Shown one piece after another: positions 1 through 6,020 of a stretch of 9,431 nucleotides of DNA. Origin of the DNA: Deltaproteobacteria bacterium (lineage in GTDB: Bacteria; Desulfobacterota; Desulfarculia; Adiutricales; JAGVGV01). The position numbers and the translations under genes are program-made. Numbering within the stretch: the stretch's first letter is position 1; each line of letters begins with the position of its first letter. The notes under the pieces are model-generated. The model made no database searches, had not been told where the DNA came from, and worked only from the letters and a program-made list of their open reading frames with translations. The stretch covers positions 1-9,431 of the forward strand of contig JADFXS010000099.1 in the NCBI GenBank assembly GCA_015233515.1. The letters run 5' to 3'.

Positions 1-16
1 GCAAACAATTGCTAGA

Positions 17-1204
17 TTAATAGCCCATGCCTGTCCAGCGGACATAGCGGTCAACCCGTTTGTTTTTGGCGATTTCCAAGAGGACCTTGGCCATGTCCTG
101 GAAATCTTCGGAATAGATGGTTTCGCCGCCTAAACCGGCCATGAAGGAGGTGACCAGAGGCCTTTGATCCAGATCATAGAGAGAAGCCCGGAGTTCATGA
201 ACTAAATTGCCGCCCCTCATGGCTCCGCCATAAGAGGTGCTCGTCTCCACGCTACCTACGACCTTTACATGGCCCAGGGCTTCGGCGATCTGGTGAGTCG
301 GCCAGGGGCGGACCCAGCGCAGGCGGCACATACCGGCCTTGACTCCGCTGTTGCGTAGGGCATCGACTGTTTTTCGACAAGTGTTGGCATGAGCCCCTTG
401 AATAAAGAACGCGATTTCGGCATCTTCCAATTTGTACTTCTCGAGGAACGGATCGTAATTCCGGCCAAAGATAGCGTTGAAATCCGCAGTAGCTTTTTCA
501 ATGACCTTGGGAACATCCAGGAAGACTATTCCTCTCAAGGCATCCATCGGCGCGCCCTGATCGGGTTTGATTTGCGGGCCGTGGGAGACCGGGCATTCCG
601 TGCTCAAGGGATGGGGCGCTTTATACGGTGGGAGAAATTCCTTGACCTGGCCTGGGTCGGCCACGATCACTTTGTCGGGAATATGAGAAATGAAATAACC
701 GTCCTGGCAGACCATCTGGGGGAGCATTATCTGGGGGTCTTCGCCGACCCGATAGCCGATCAGGGTGTTGTCAAAGACTTCCTGGGGGCTGCAGGCCCAG
801 CCTAACAACCAGCCTTGATCGCGCGTGGACATGGCATCGGTGTGTTCGGATCCGAAATCACCCGGAGGGTCCAAGGTCCGGTCGGCAATGGCCATCTGAA
901 CCGGATACCTGGAGCCGGCCATGGGGCTGTAGACTTCCATGGCGTAGGTCACGCCGACACCGGCGCTACCGGTGTAAGCTCGAGCGCCGGCCGCGGAAGC
1001 GCCCAGCACTACGGACAATTGGGCGTGCTCGCCCTCGCCGTGAACAAATTCCGCATCCAACTCGCCGTTGGCGACCATCTTGGCAAGTTCCATCATAATC
1101 GCGGTATAGGGACGGATGGGGTAGGAACAAATCACTTCTACTTCCGCAAGCTTTGCGGCTTGCGCGGCGGCCGAGCAGCCGGTCAGCATCTTTTCCTGAG
1201 CCAT
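17..1204 (-). CDS. Oxalate oxidoreductase-like 2-oxoacid:ferredoxin oxidoreductase, alpha subunit
   Basis: The alpha (PYR-domain) subunit of a TPP-dependent 2-oxoacid:ferredoxin oxidoreductase, acting in the cytoplasm. Seen: 395 aa; an N-terminal pyrimidine-binding domain (about 8-230) with YPIRPYT at 28-34, where pyruvate enzymes have YPITP; EGEH at 57-60, whose Glu59 should contact the TPP aminopyrimidine; the loop DRTLDPPGDF at 108-117; and a second transketolase-C-like domain at about 260-370. From memory of the Moorella thermoacetica oxalate oxidoreductase structures, Tyr28, Arg31, Arg109, Asp112 and Phe117 line the oxalate site. All five occur here at the same numbers, and the length is the same as I recall. 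Predicted reaction: oxalate plus oxidised ferredoxin to two CO2 plus reduced ferredoxin. The ATG start is supported by GAGGAG 8 bases upstream. It lies 18 bases after the delta subunit. The beta subunit is missing and probably follows beyond the window. Another small, strongly anionic 2-oxoacid remains possible as substrate. Confidence 0.9.
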   Translation of the reverse strand: MAQEKMLTGCSAAAQAAKLAEVEVICSYPIRPYTAIMMELAKMVANGELDAEFVHGEGEHAQLSVVLGASAAGARAYTGSAGVGVTYAMEVYSPMAGSRYPVQMAIADRTLDPPGDFGSEHTDAMSTRDQGWLLGWACSPQEVFDNTLIGYRVGEDPQIMLPQMVCQDGYFISHIPDKVIVADPGQVKEFLPPYKAPHPLSTECPVSHGPQIKPDQGAPMDALRGIVFLDVPKVIEKATADFNAIFGRNYDPFLEKYKLEDAEIAFFIQGAHANTCRKTVDALRNSGVKAGMCRLRWVRPWPTHQIAEALGHVKVVGSVETSTSYGGAMRGGNLVHELRASLYDLDQRPLVTSFMAGLGGETIYSEDFQDMAKVLLEIAKNKRVDRYVRWTGMGY

Positions 1205-1212
1205 AATGTTTT

Positions 1213-1218
1213 CTCCTC
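1213..1218 (-). promoter_or_regulatory. Shine-Dalgarno site of the alpha subunit
   Basis: GAGGAG on the minus strand, 8 bases before the ATG at 1204. It lies in the 18-base gap after the delta stop codon and fixes the alpha start at MAQEK. Confidence 0.75.
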
Positions 1219-1222
1219 TTCC

Positions 1223-1576
1223 CTAAAACGGTTTTTCCAGACGGTGGACGCCATCGGAAAAATCTAGTTCCGGAACAGCACTCAAAGCTTCAGTCGGGCA
1301 CTGATGGATACAGATCTGACAGCCTTTGCAGAACTTCCAGTTCCAGATCATCTCATCTTCTTTTTCGTTGTATGACCAACAGGCGTCAGGACAAGCGATG
1401 TAGCAGGTCAGGCAGCGGGTGCATTTCTCGTTATCGACTACCGGACGAACGACTCGCCAGTTTGATGTAATAAAGAGTTCTTGTTGTAAAACCGGAGCAG
1501 GGGTGATCCCGCCGAAAGGAACTTGCCTTTCAAGAGGGACATTAATCGTTCCGTATTCTGGAAGCTTTTGGGACAT
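1223..1576 (-). CDS. 2-oxoacid:ferredoxin oxidoreductase delta subunit (two [4Fe-4S] ferredoxin)
   Basis: The electron-carrying delta subunit, passing electrons from the TPP site to external ferredoxin. Seen: 117 aa with two bacterial ferredoxin motifs, CTRCLTCYIACP (Cys52, 55, 58, 62) and CKGCQICIHQCP (Cys83, 86, 89, 93), each able to hold one [4Fe-4S] cluster; Cys66 is an additional cysteine. The N-terminal 45 residues form the usual extension that packs on the other subunits. I chose the ATG at 1576 (MSQKLPEYG) because AAGGAGGA sits 4 bases upstream. A longer reading frame begins at a TTG at 1606 with no ribosome site and would add ten poorly conserved-looking residues. It follows gamma after 72 bases and precedes alpha by 18. 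In Moorella oxalate oxidoreductase, as I recall, gamma and delta are one fused chain; here they are separate genes. Confidence 0.92.
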   Translation of the reverse strand: MSQKLPEYGTINVPLERQVPFGGITPAPVLQQELFITSNWRVVRPVVDNEKCTRCLTCYIACPDACWSYNEKEDEMIWNWKFCKGCQICIHQCPTEALSAVPELDFSDGVHRLEKPF

Positions 1577-1580
1577 GGAA

Positions 1581-1588
1581 TCCTCCTT
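1581..1588 (-). promoter_or_regulatory. Shine-Dalgarno site that decides the delta subunit start
   Basis: AAGGAGGA on the minus strand, nearly a full anti-16S match, 4 bases before the ATG at 1576. The competing upstream TTG at 1606 has nothing comparable, so the short form of the delta subunit is preferred. Confidence 0.8.
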
Positions 1589-1604
1589 ATCGATTTTTGT
1601 GTCC

Positions 1605-1628
1605 AAGTTCCTTGTTGTTGCGGAACTT
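1605..1628 (-). repeat. Inverted repeat (hairpin) between gamma and delta genes
   Basis: Perfect 7-base arms AAGTTCC and GGAACTT separated by a 10-base loop, inside the 72-base gamma-delta spacer. There is no T-run after it, so it is not a standard terminator. It could be an mRNA processing or stability element that sets subunit ratios, or chance. Confidence 0.35.
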
Positions 1629-1648
1629 CTGGATTTCCAGGCGCGGAG

Positions 1649-2257
1649 CTAACGAAGCTTTTTCACCTTGACGTCGTTAAAACCCTTTTCCATGCCGGCG
1701 ACGTCCTTGACGATCTTGGCCAGGTTTTCTTTTTTGACCAAACCGGTGACTTTGGCAAAAGCGCCGGCTAATGGGGCTGCGAGTCCCGCGCCCACGCCCA
1801 CGGAGTCCACGCCGCCTTCCGAACCAGAAAAGTCGATGGTTTGAACTCCGGAGATACTGTCCGCATCCACGGTGGCGATGGTGTCCAGAAGTTCGGCGTT
1901 GGGAATGAACTGGAGCATATAGTCGATATCACGAGCGGTATTGATTATCAGGGTTCCGCCCTTGGACATGCCGCGTAAAATATTTATTCCTTTGACGATG
2001 GTAGGTTCCGCAATAACGACCACTTCAGGATGATCGTTGGTGTAAACATACTTGTGCTCGATCTCTTCGTCGCTATAGCGGACATACTTACGAGTTGTGA
2101 CCAGAACGCGGTCAGGCAAGTCCTCGTAGTTGTCAAAGACCTGCACGTGCTTGCCTTCCGCTTGCAGCGCGCCGCCGATGGCAGCGGCGATATCGCGGCC
2201 CTCTTTGTCCCCGATTACGCCACGCGTCCAAACTGTAATTTCGTGAACTTTGGCCAT
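1649..2257 (-). CDS. 2-oxoacid:ferredoxin oxidoreductase gamma subunit, oxalate oxidoreductase-like
   Basis: The gamma (catalytic-domain III) subunit of the same oxidoreductase, 202 aa, close to the usual size of about 180-200. Assigned from its position directly ahead of the delta and alpha genes and from the fold pattern: an N-terminal beta strand and glycine-rich turn (EITVWTRGVIGDKEGRDIA at 6-24), a middle section with repeated beta strands (VVVIAEPTIVKG 79-90; GTLIINTARD 101-110), and a glycine/alanine-rich stretch GVGAGLAAPLAGAFAKVTG (154-172) typical of the end of the gamma domain. The classic GRGGQG turn of pyruvate-type gamma subunits is absent and WTRGVIGDKEGRD takes its place, in line with an oxalate-type subgroup. 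The ATG has AGGAGG 5 bases upstream (2263-2268). It begins 76 bases after the fadR-type gene and is followed by delta. Gamma plus delta (202 + 117) roughly equals the fused Moorella chain as I remember it. Confidence 0.85.
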   Translation of the reverse strand: MAKVHEITVWTRGVIGDKEGRDIAAAIGGALQAEGKHVQVFDNYEDLPDRVLVTTRKYVRYSDEEIEHKYVYTNDHPEVVVIAEPTIVKGINILRGMSKGGTLIINTARDIDYMLQFIPNAELLDTIATVDADSISGVQTIDFSGSEGGVDSVGVGAGLAAPLAGAFAKVTGLVKKENLAKIVKDVAGMEKGFNDVKVKKLR

Positions 2258-2333
2258 TACTGCCTCCTAATTGTCTTATGAGTAAAACTGCTCGCTTTTA
2301 GACAGATTAATAAAACGCTTCTGGGCAATGGAG

Positions 2334-3056
2334 TTATGCGCTCTTCCTCCCTCCTTTCCTTTCGCTGAAAACCGAATTCTCAATCTCGTTCAAATGATCC
2401 AGCATCAAATCACGCGCCAAGTCACAATCCTCATTCTTAACCGCGGCGAGAATCCGTTTATGCCCTTGGAGCGATATCTCAGCCCTTGCTTTGCTTAAAA
2501 CCCTTGCTTCACGAATCTCGGCCATGAGGTTTCCCAGGGCTTGGAGAAGTTGCGTCATCACACGGTTCCGGGCCAGGCGAGCCAGAGTCATGTGGAACCG
2601 GGTATCATGACAACTCATGTCGAAAATACCGTGGCTTAAATCCTTTTCCTGATCCGCGACGATATGCTCCAATTCCCTGATTTCTTCAGACGTGGCAAAC
2701 CCTGTCGCCAATTGAGCTATGACCGGTTCAATGGTTTTGCGGATGAAGAAGATATCCAGGACATCGTCATCATCGGTGACCAGGCTGGCCATCAACGTCT
2801 TGTTCAGAATCTCTTCCCCTGAAACCAGAACAAAAGTTCCATACCCCGGTTTGGTTTCCACCATTCCCATCGATTCCAAGGAATAAATGGCTTCTCTGAG
2901 AGTCGTACGGGAAACCTTGAAAGCTTCAGTCAGTTCTCTTTCAGAGGGAAGTTGGTTTCCCGTCTTCACATGTCCTTGTTTAATCAGGTGGACCAACTGT
3001 CTGACCACTTCATCGGACGCTTTTTTTTTCTTTACGGCTCGTAGCATGTCATTCAT
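2334..3056 (-). CDS. FadR-subfamily GntR transcriptional regulator 1 (operon regulator)
   Basis: A DNA-binding metabolite sensor of the GntR family, 240 aa. Seen: an N-terminal winged helix-turn-helix (about 13-77) with LPSERELTEAFKVSRTTLRE (36-55) and wing GYGTF (71-75), then an FCD-type helical ligand domain (about 98-230). The FCD metal ligands are all present: Asp151, His155, His199 and His221, so a metal-bound carboxylate effector is likely. It starts 5 bases after the cdc48-like stop; its ribosome site AAAGG is encoded by the last cdc48 codons, so the two genes should be translationally coupled. It stands between cdc48 and the gamma-delta-alpha genes and probably controls the whole unit through the TGGTCCAACCA site at the promoter. 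It is a paralogue of the regulator at 6021-6749 (71 of 120 identical residues in the N-terminal half by hand count). Effector unknown; oxalate or a related small acid is an inference. Confidence 0.93.
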   Translation of the reverse strand: MNDMLRAVKKKKASDEVVRQLVHLIKQGHVKTGNQLPSERELTEAFKVSRTTLREAIYSLESMGMVETKPGYGTFVLVSGEEILNKTLMASLVTDDDDVLDIFFIRKTIEPVIAQLATGFATSEEIRELEHIVADQEKDLSHGIFDMSCHDTRFHMTLARLARNRVMTQLLQALGNLMAEIREARVLSKARAEISLQGHKRILAAVKNEDCDLARDLMLDHLNEIENSVFSERKGGRKSA

Positions 3057-3061
3057 GCTTC

Positions 3062-5215
3062 TTACCTTTGGTTATTTCGGACTTTGTTCAGAGCCGCCGT
3101 GAAATGAGACATGGATACGGAAAGGTTTCCGGGGCCGGCCTCCGGTGATAAGCCGACCATTTCGCCGATGGCCAGCAGAGTCGCCCTCTGGCAGATATAG
3201 CTCAGATCCGACCCGGACAACCCTTCGGTTTCACGGGCTAATTGCATAATATCCACATCCGGGCCTAAGGGCTTTTCGCGGGTATGAACCTTTAATATTT
3301 CCAGACGCCCTTCCTGATCGGGAAGAGGGAAGGAGAGCACAAAATCAAGACGCCCCGAGCGCATCAGCGCCGGATCGATCAAATCTTCCCGATTGGTGGC
3401 CGCCAGGACCACTACCTGGGAAAATTCGCTTAAATTGTCAAGTTCGTTAAAGAACTGGCTGGTGACCCGTTCCATGGCCCCCAATTCGGTCCCGGACCCG
3501 CGTCGTGATACCAGGGCATCGATCTCGTCGAAAAAGAGAAGACATGGCGCTGATTGCTTGGCTTTTTTAAAGATATCATGGATGGATTTTTCGGATTCTC
3601 CCAGCCACTTGGAAAAAAGGATCGGTCCGCTGATTTGAATGAAAGTCAAGCCGGTCTCCGCCCCCAGGGCTTTAGCCATGAGGGTCTTGCCGCTACCGGA
3701 AGGTCCGGTGAAAAGAATGCCTCTCGGCGGTGAAACCTGCCCGACGCGATAAAGGTCCGGATATCGATTCGGCCAATCGATCAATGAAATGAGGGTTTCC
3801 TTGATTTCCTTGAGCCCGCCGATTTGATCCCATTTGACATTAGGCCTTTCCGTTAGAAACTCCCGAGTCGCGGATGGTTCTATCTCCCGCAGGGCAGTCA
3901 GGAAATCTTCCAGAGTGATTAATGGCTTTTCAGCCGAAGCCAGGAGGGATTCAAGATTGTCTTCACCACATATTTCGAGATATCTCCGCAAGGCGACCAT
4001 GCCGGCTTCCTTGCATAAGGCTTGCAAGTCCGCCCCCACAAAGCCATGGGTTATCTGGGCGAGGCGTTCCAGATCCATATCGACGCTCAAGGGCATTCGC
4101 CGGCTATGGACTTTCAATATGGCCAGCCGTCCTTCGGCATTGGGAACCGGAATGGTAATTTCGCGATCAAAGCGACCCGGGCGGCGCAGAGCCGGATCGA
4201 TCATCTCCGGGATGTTGGTGGCCGCGATTACAATCACATGACCGCGGGAAACCATTCCGTCCATAAGAGCCAGGAGTTGCGCGACGACCCTTTTTTCGAC
4301 ATCACCCAGAACATCGGCGCGTTTTGGCGCGATAGCGTCAATTTCATCTATGAAGATAATGCTTGGGGCCTTGGCGGTGGCCTCTTCAAATATTTCTCTT
4401 AGCTTGGCCTCACTTTCACCATAGAACTTCCGGATGACTTCCGGGCCGTTGATCCTGATGAAATGAAGTTTGGTTTCACCGGCGATAGCCCTGGCAATGA
4501 GGGTTTTTCCCGTTCCCGGCGGACCATAAAGCAGAACCCCCTTGGGCGCTTCGATGCCGAGTCTTTCAAACATTTCGGCAAAGCGCAGGGGCAATTCCAC
4601 CAGCTCTCGGACCAGGCGAAGTTCTTTATCCAGGCCGCCGATATCTTCATAGGAGACTTGAGAGGCGCCTTCCCCGGCATAATCAGGTTTTTTGACGACA
4701 AATTTAGTTTGGGGATTGATCAGAACCGCCCCTGACGGGGAAGTGCCGTCCACTCGAAAGAAACGGTCTTTTCCTCCGAAGAGGGGGATATTGATTTTAT
4801 TCCCTTGAAGAACCGGATACCCCTGAAGAATTTTTCCGAAGTGTTCCAATTCGGACTCATGGGGTTGTGGGGAATTGATATCCAAGGGATAGAGGACAAC
4901 CGTGCCGGCGGTTTTTCTCGGAACTTTTCTGACTTTTACGGTATCTCCAAGATTGGCTTGAGCATTCTGACGGATAAGACCGTCAATTTGGATTTGTTTC
5001 TTTCCGTTGCCTTGACCGATAATCCCGGTGACGCGGGCCACTGTCTTCTGTTTGCCATCTATTTCGACCACGTCGCCCAGTAATGCTCCCAAAGTCTTCA
5101 TATCCTCCGGGTCAAGACGGACCCACCCTTTGCCGACGTCGTCTATGGCCGCTTCGCTGATTTTCAATTCCATATCGACAACCATCCCGGACTGAACACG
5201 GCAGTCTTCAACCAT
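3062..5215 (-). CDS. CDC48/VCP-like AAA+ ATPase (double-ring unfoldase)
   Basis: A p97/CDC48-type ATPase that should form a two-tier hexamer and pull on or remodel proteins in the cytoplasm. Seen, numbering from the longest start: CDC48 N-domain double-psi barrel (about 15-100), second N subdomain (about 108-180), D1 AAA domain with GPPGTGKT (231-238), pore loop KFYGES (263-268), Walker B IIFIDEID (286-293), sensor AATN (331-334) and arginine fingers at R345/R348; D2 with GPSGSGKT (504-511), pore loop KWLGES (536-541), Walker B LLFFDEID (559-566), AATN (605-608), R619/R622. Both sites look catalytically intact. The C-terminus KVRNNQR lacks the HbYX motif used to dock on proteasomes. The start is uncertain: ATGs at 5215, 5185 and 5173 share the frame, none has a good ribosome site, and 5173 (MELKISEA) best fits archaeal relatives. 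It is the first gene of the operon and is rare outside archaea and eukaryotes. Substrate unknown. Confidence 0.93.
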   Translation of the reverse strand: MVEDCRVQSGMVVDMELKISEAAIDDVGKGWVRLDPEDMKTLGALLGDVVEIDGKQKTVARVTGIIGQGNGKKQIQIDGLIRQNAQANLGDTVKVRKVPRKTAGTVVLYPLDINSPQPHESELEHFGKILQGYPVLQGNKINIPLFGGKDRFFRVDGTSPSGAVLINPQTKFVVKKPDYAGEGASQVSYEDIGGLDKELRLVRELVELPLRFAEMFERLGIEAPKGVLLYGPPGTGKTLIARAIAGETKLHFIRINGPEVIRKFYGESEAKLREIFEEATAKAPSIIFIDEIDAIAPKRADVLGDVEKRVVAQLLALMDGMVSRGHVIVIAATNIPEMIDPALRRPGRFDREITIPVPNAEGRLAILKVHSRRMPLSVDMDLERLAQITHGFVGADLQALCKEAGMVALRRYLEICGEDNLESLLASAEKPLITLEDFLTALREIEPSATREFLTERPNVKWDQIGGLKEIKETLISLIDWPNRYPDLYRVGQVSPPRGILFTGPSGSGKTLMAKALGAETGLTFIQISGPILFSKWLGESEKSIHDIFKKAKQSAPCLLFFDEIDALVSRRGSGTELGAMERVTSQFFNELDNLSEFSQVVVLAATNREDLIDPALMRSGRLDFVLSFPLPDQEGRLEILKVHTREKPLGPDVDIMQLARETEGLSGSDLSYICQRATLLAIGEMVGLSPEAGPGNLSVSMSHFTAALNKVRNNQR

Positions 5216-5379
5216 GGTGTTCGAACATGTTTTCTGACGCTTCCCGCTCCGGCCGGTTTCAATGCTGCTGGAACAGGTGAAGGCGTATCCGACTTGGGAA
5301 TTCGGTGTCGCTGTCGGCTTTCTTTAGTTGAGGTGAGCGCGCCGAACTGAGCGACATTTAGGCTTATCAGATGGTCGAC

Positions 5380-5390
5380 TGGTCCAACCA
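5380..5390. promoter_or_regulatory. Predicted FadR-type operator TGGTCCAACCA
   Basis: An exact match to the TGGTNNNACCA palindrome bound by FadR, PdhR and LldR-type GntR regulators, nested inside a wider GATGGT...ACCATC pair (5370-5392). It falls at about +6 to +16 from the start site predicted for the cdc48 operon promoter, a position where bound protein would block initiation. FadR 1, encoded in this operon, is the first candidate ligand. FadR 2 has the same recognition-helix sequence and could also bind. Confidence 0.65.
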
Positions 5391-5401
5391 TCGGATGAGT
5401 G

Positions 5402-5430
5402 ATCCTATTGAAATTCGCAGCCCTTGTCAA
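5402..5430 (-). promoter_or_regulatory. Sigma70-type promoter of the cdc48-fadR-oxidoreductase operon
   Basis: On the minus strand, -35 TTGACA (5425-5430, perfect), a 17-base spacer, then -10 TAGGAT (5402-5407, 4 of 6). A strongly A/T-rich tract at 5431-5480 lies just upstream and could act as an UP element. The predicted start is near 5395, leaving an untranslated leader of about 180-220 bases before the ATPase. I see no known riboswitch in that leader. Confidence 0.65.
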
Positions 5431-5487
5431 TAGTTTTTTGAAAAAAAACTAAAATATTTTTTATAATAATAACAGCATTTTATCCTG

Positions 5488-5516
5488 AAAAAGCCGAAAA
5501 CCCCGCGCGTCCGGCT
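5488..5516 (-). terminator. Weak candidate terminator upstream of the operon promoter
   Basis: On the minus strand, AGCCG and CGGCT arms (5512-5516 and 5492-5496) around a 15-base GC-rich loop, followed by four T. The stem is short and the loop long, so this is only a candidate. Its place, just before the cdc48 promoter, would suit ending read-through from the fadR 2 side. Confidence 0.3.
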
Positions 5517-5774
5517 AAAAAAGATGAAGGACTACACGGTAAAAAATCATGAGTGATGGCTTGGGAAATTAGAAGGCAATTTAGAGGTAAACCACAGCCG
5601 GGAGGGACTAATAATGCCACGCTGAATTGGGCGTCTGTGATCGGAATTGTTTAGAATTCGCCGACCTCATTACGTGTGAGGTTCTAGCGGCAAGAAACGG
5701 CCTCATGGTGCTGTTTTTTAAAAGTGCCCGATCCTACGTATCTCAGGGTTATGGCGCCAAGAAACGTCCGCTTA

Positions 5775-5852
5775 CTGTAATTTCGAAGCGAAGCGAGAAA
5801 TCTCTAACACTCGCAAATTTAATGAGATTTCTCCCTTCGGTCGAAATGACAG
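5775..5852. repeat. Miniature inverted-repeat element (REP-like)
   Basis: Two long imperfect arms, 5775-5804 and 5824-5852, pair over about 29 bases with a few mismatches and one indel around a 19-base loop. Core arm words are CGAGAAATCTC on the left and GAGATTTCTC on the right, with outer ends CTGTAATTTCG and CGAAATGACAG. Elements with the phrase CTTCGGTCGAAATGAC flanking AGAAATCTC are, to my knowledge, dispersed in many copies in genomes of anaerobic proteobacteria. No transposase is nearby. It lies in the 800-base gap after fadR 2 and could stabilise the 3' end of that transcript or terminate it. Confidence 0.6.
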
Positions 5853-6020
5853 GCATTGTGGCTGATGGAAAAAAACGGAGGAAAGAAAATTTAGACCGCA
5901 CTATATCGAAAAAACTTTCGAGTAGCGCTATTTGTTGCGAACGGATTCAAATATCGCCGGATGAGATGAGGGGTGGATCGTCTCCAAAATTATTGTTTTC
6001 CGTAACCTTGGTTTTCTTTT

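Larger units (their letters stand above)
5216..6020. other. Gene-free region between fadR 2 and the cdc48 operon
   Basis: About 800 bases with no credible gene. It holds, from the right, a small TCGAAA/TTTCGA hairpin (5906-5921), the miniature inverted-repeat element (5775-5852), a 6-base palindrome pair ACCTCA/TGAGGT (5664-5682), a weak terminator candidate (5488-5516), an A/T-rich tract (5431-5480), the operon promoter and operator (5380-5430), and the operon leader (5216-5395). A 145-codon open frame on the plus strand runs through the repeat into the antisense of fadR 2 and has no protein-like features. Confidence 0.6.

Noticed and set aside
389..1267. Plus-strand open frames opposite the alpha subunit
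   Set aside because: Antisense to a clearly conserved enzyme gene; low-complexity translations without motifs.
1577..1606. Ten-residue N-terminal extension of the delta subunit from a TTG codon
   Set aside because: No ribosome site, whereas the ATG at 1576 has AAGGAGGA at ideal spacing.
3834..4402. Plus-strand open frames opposite the cdc48-like gene
   Set aside because: They are antisense shadows of conserved AAA coding sequence and show no independent features.
5208..5228. Tiny upstream frame (MFEHHG) overlapping the longest cdc48 start
   Set aside because: Seven codons including stop and no good ribosome site; too short to separate from chance. It could matter only if leader regulation is shown.
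5164..5430. 88-codon minus-strand frame overlapping the cdc48 start
   Set aside because: It begins within the operon promoter and overlaps the ATPase in another frame. Composition is irregular and no family resemblance is seen.
5664..5682. ACCTCA/TGAGGT inverted repeat as an operator
   Set aside because: Short arms with a 7-base spacer, far from any promoter I can see. It is consistent with chance in an 800-base gap.
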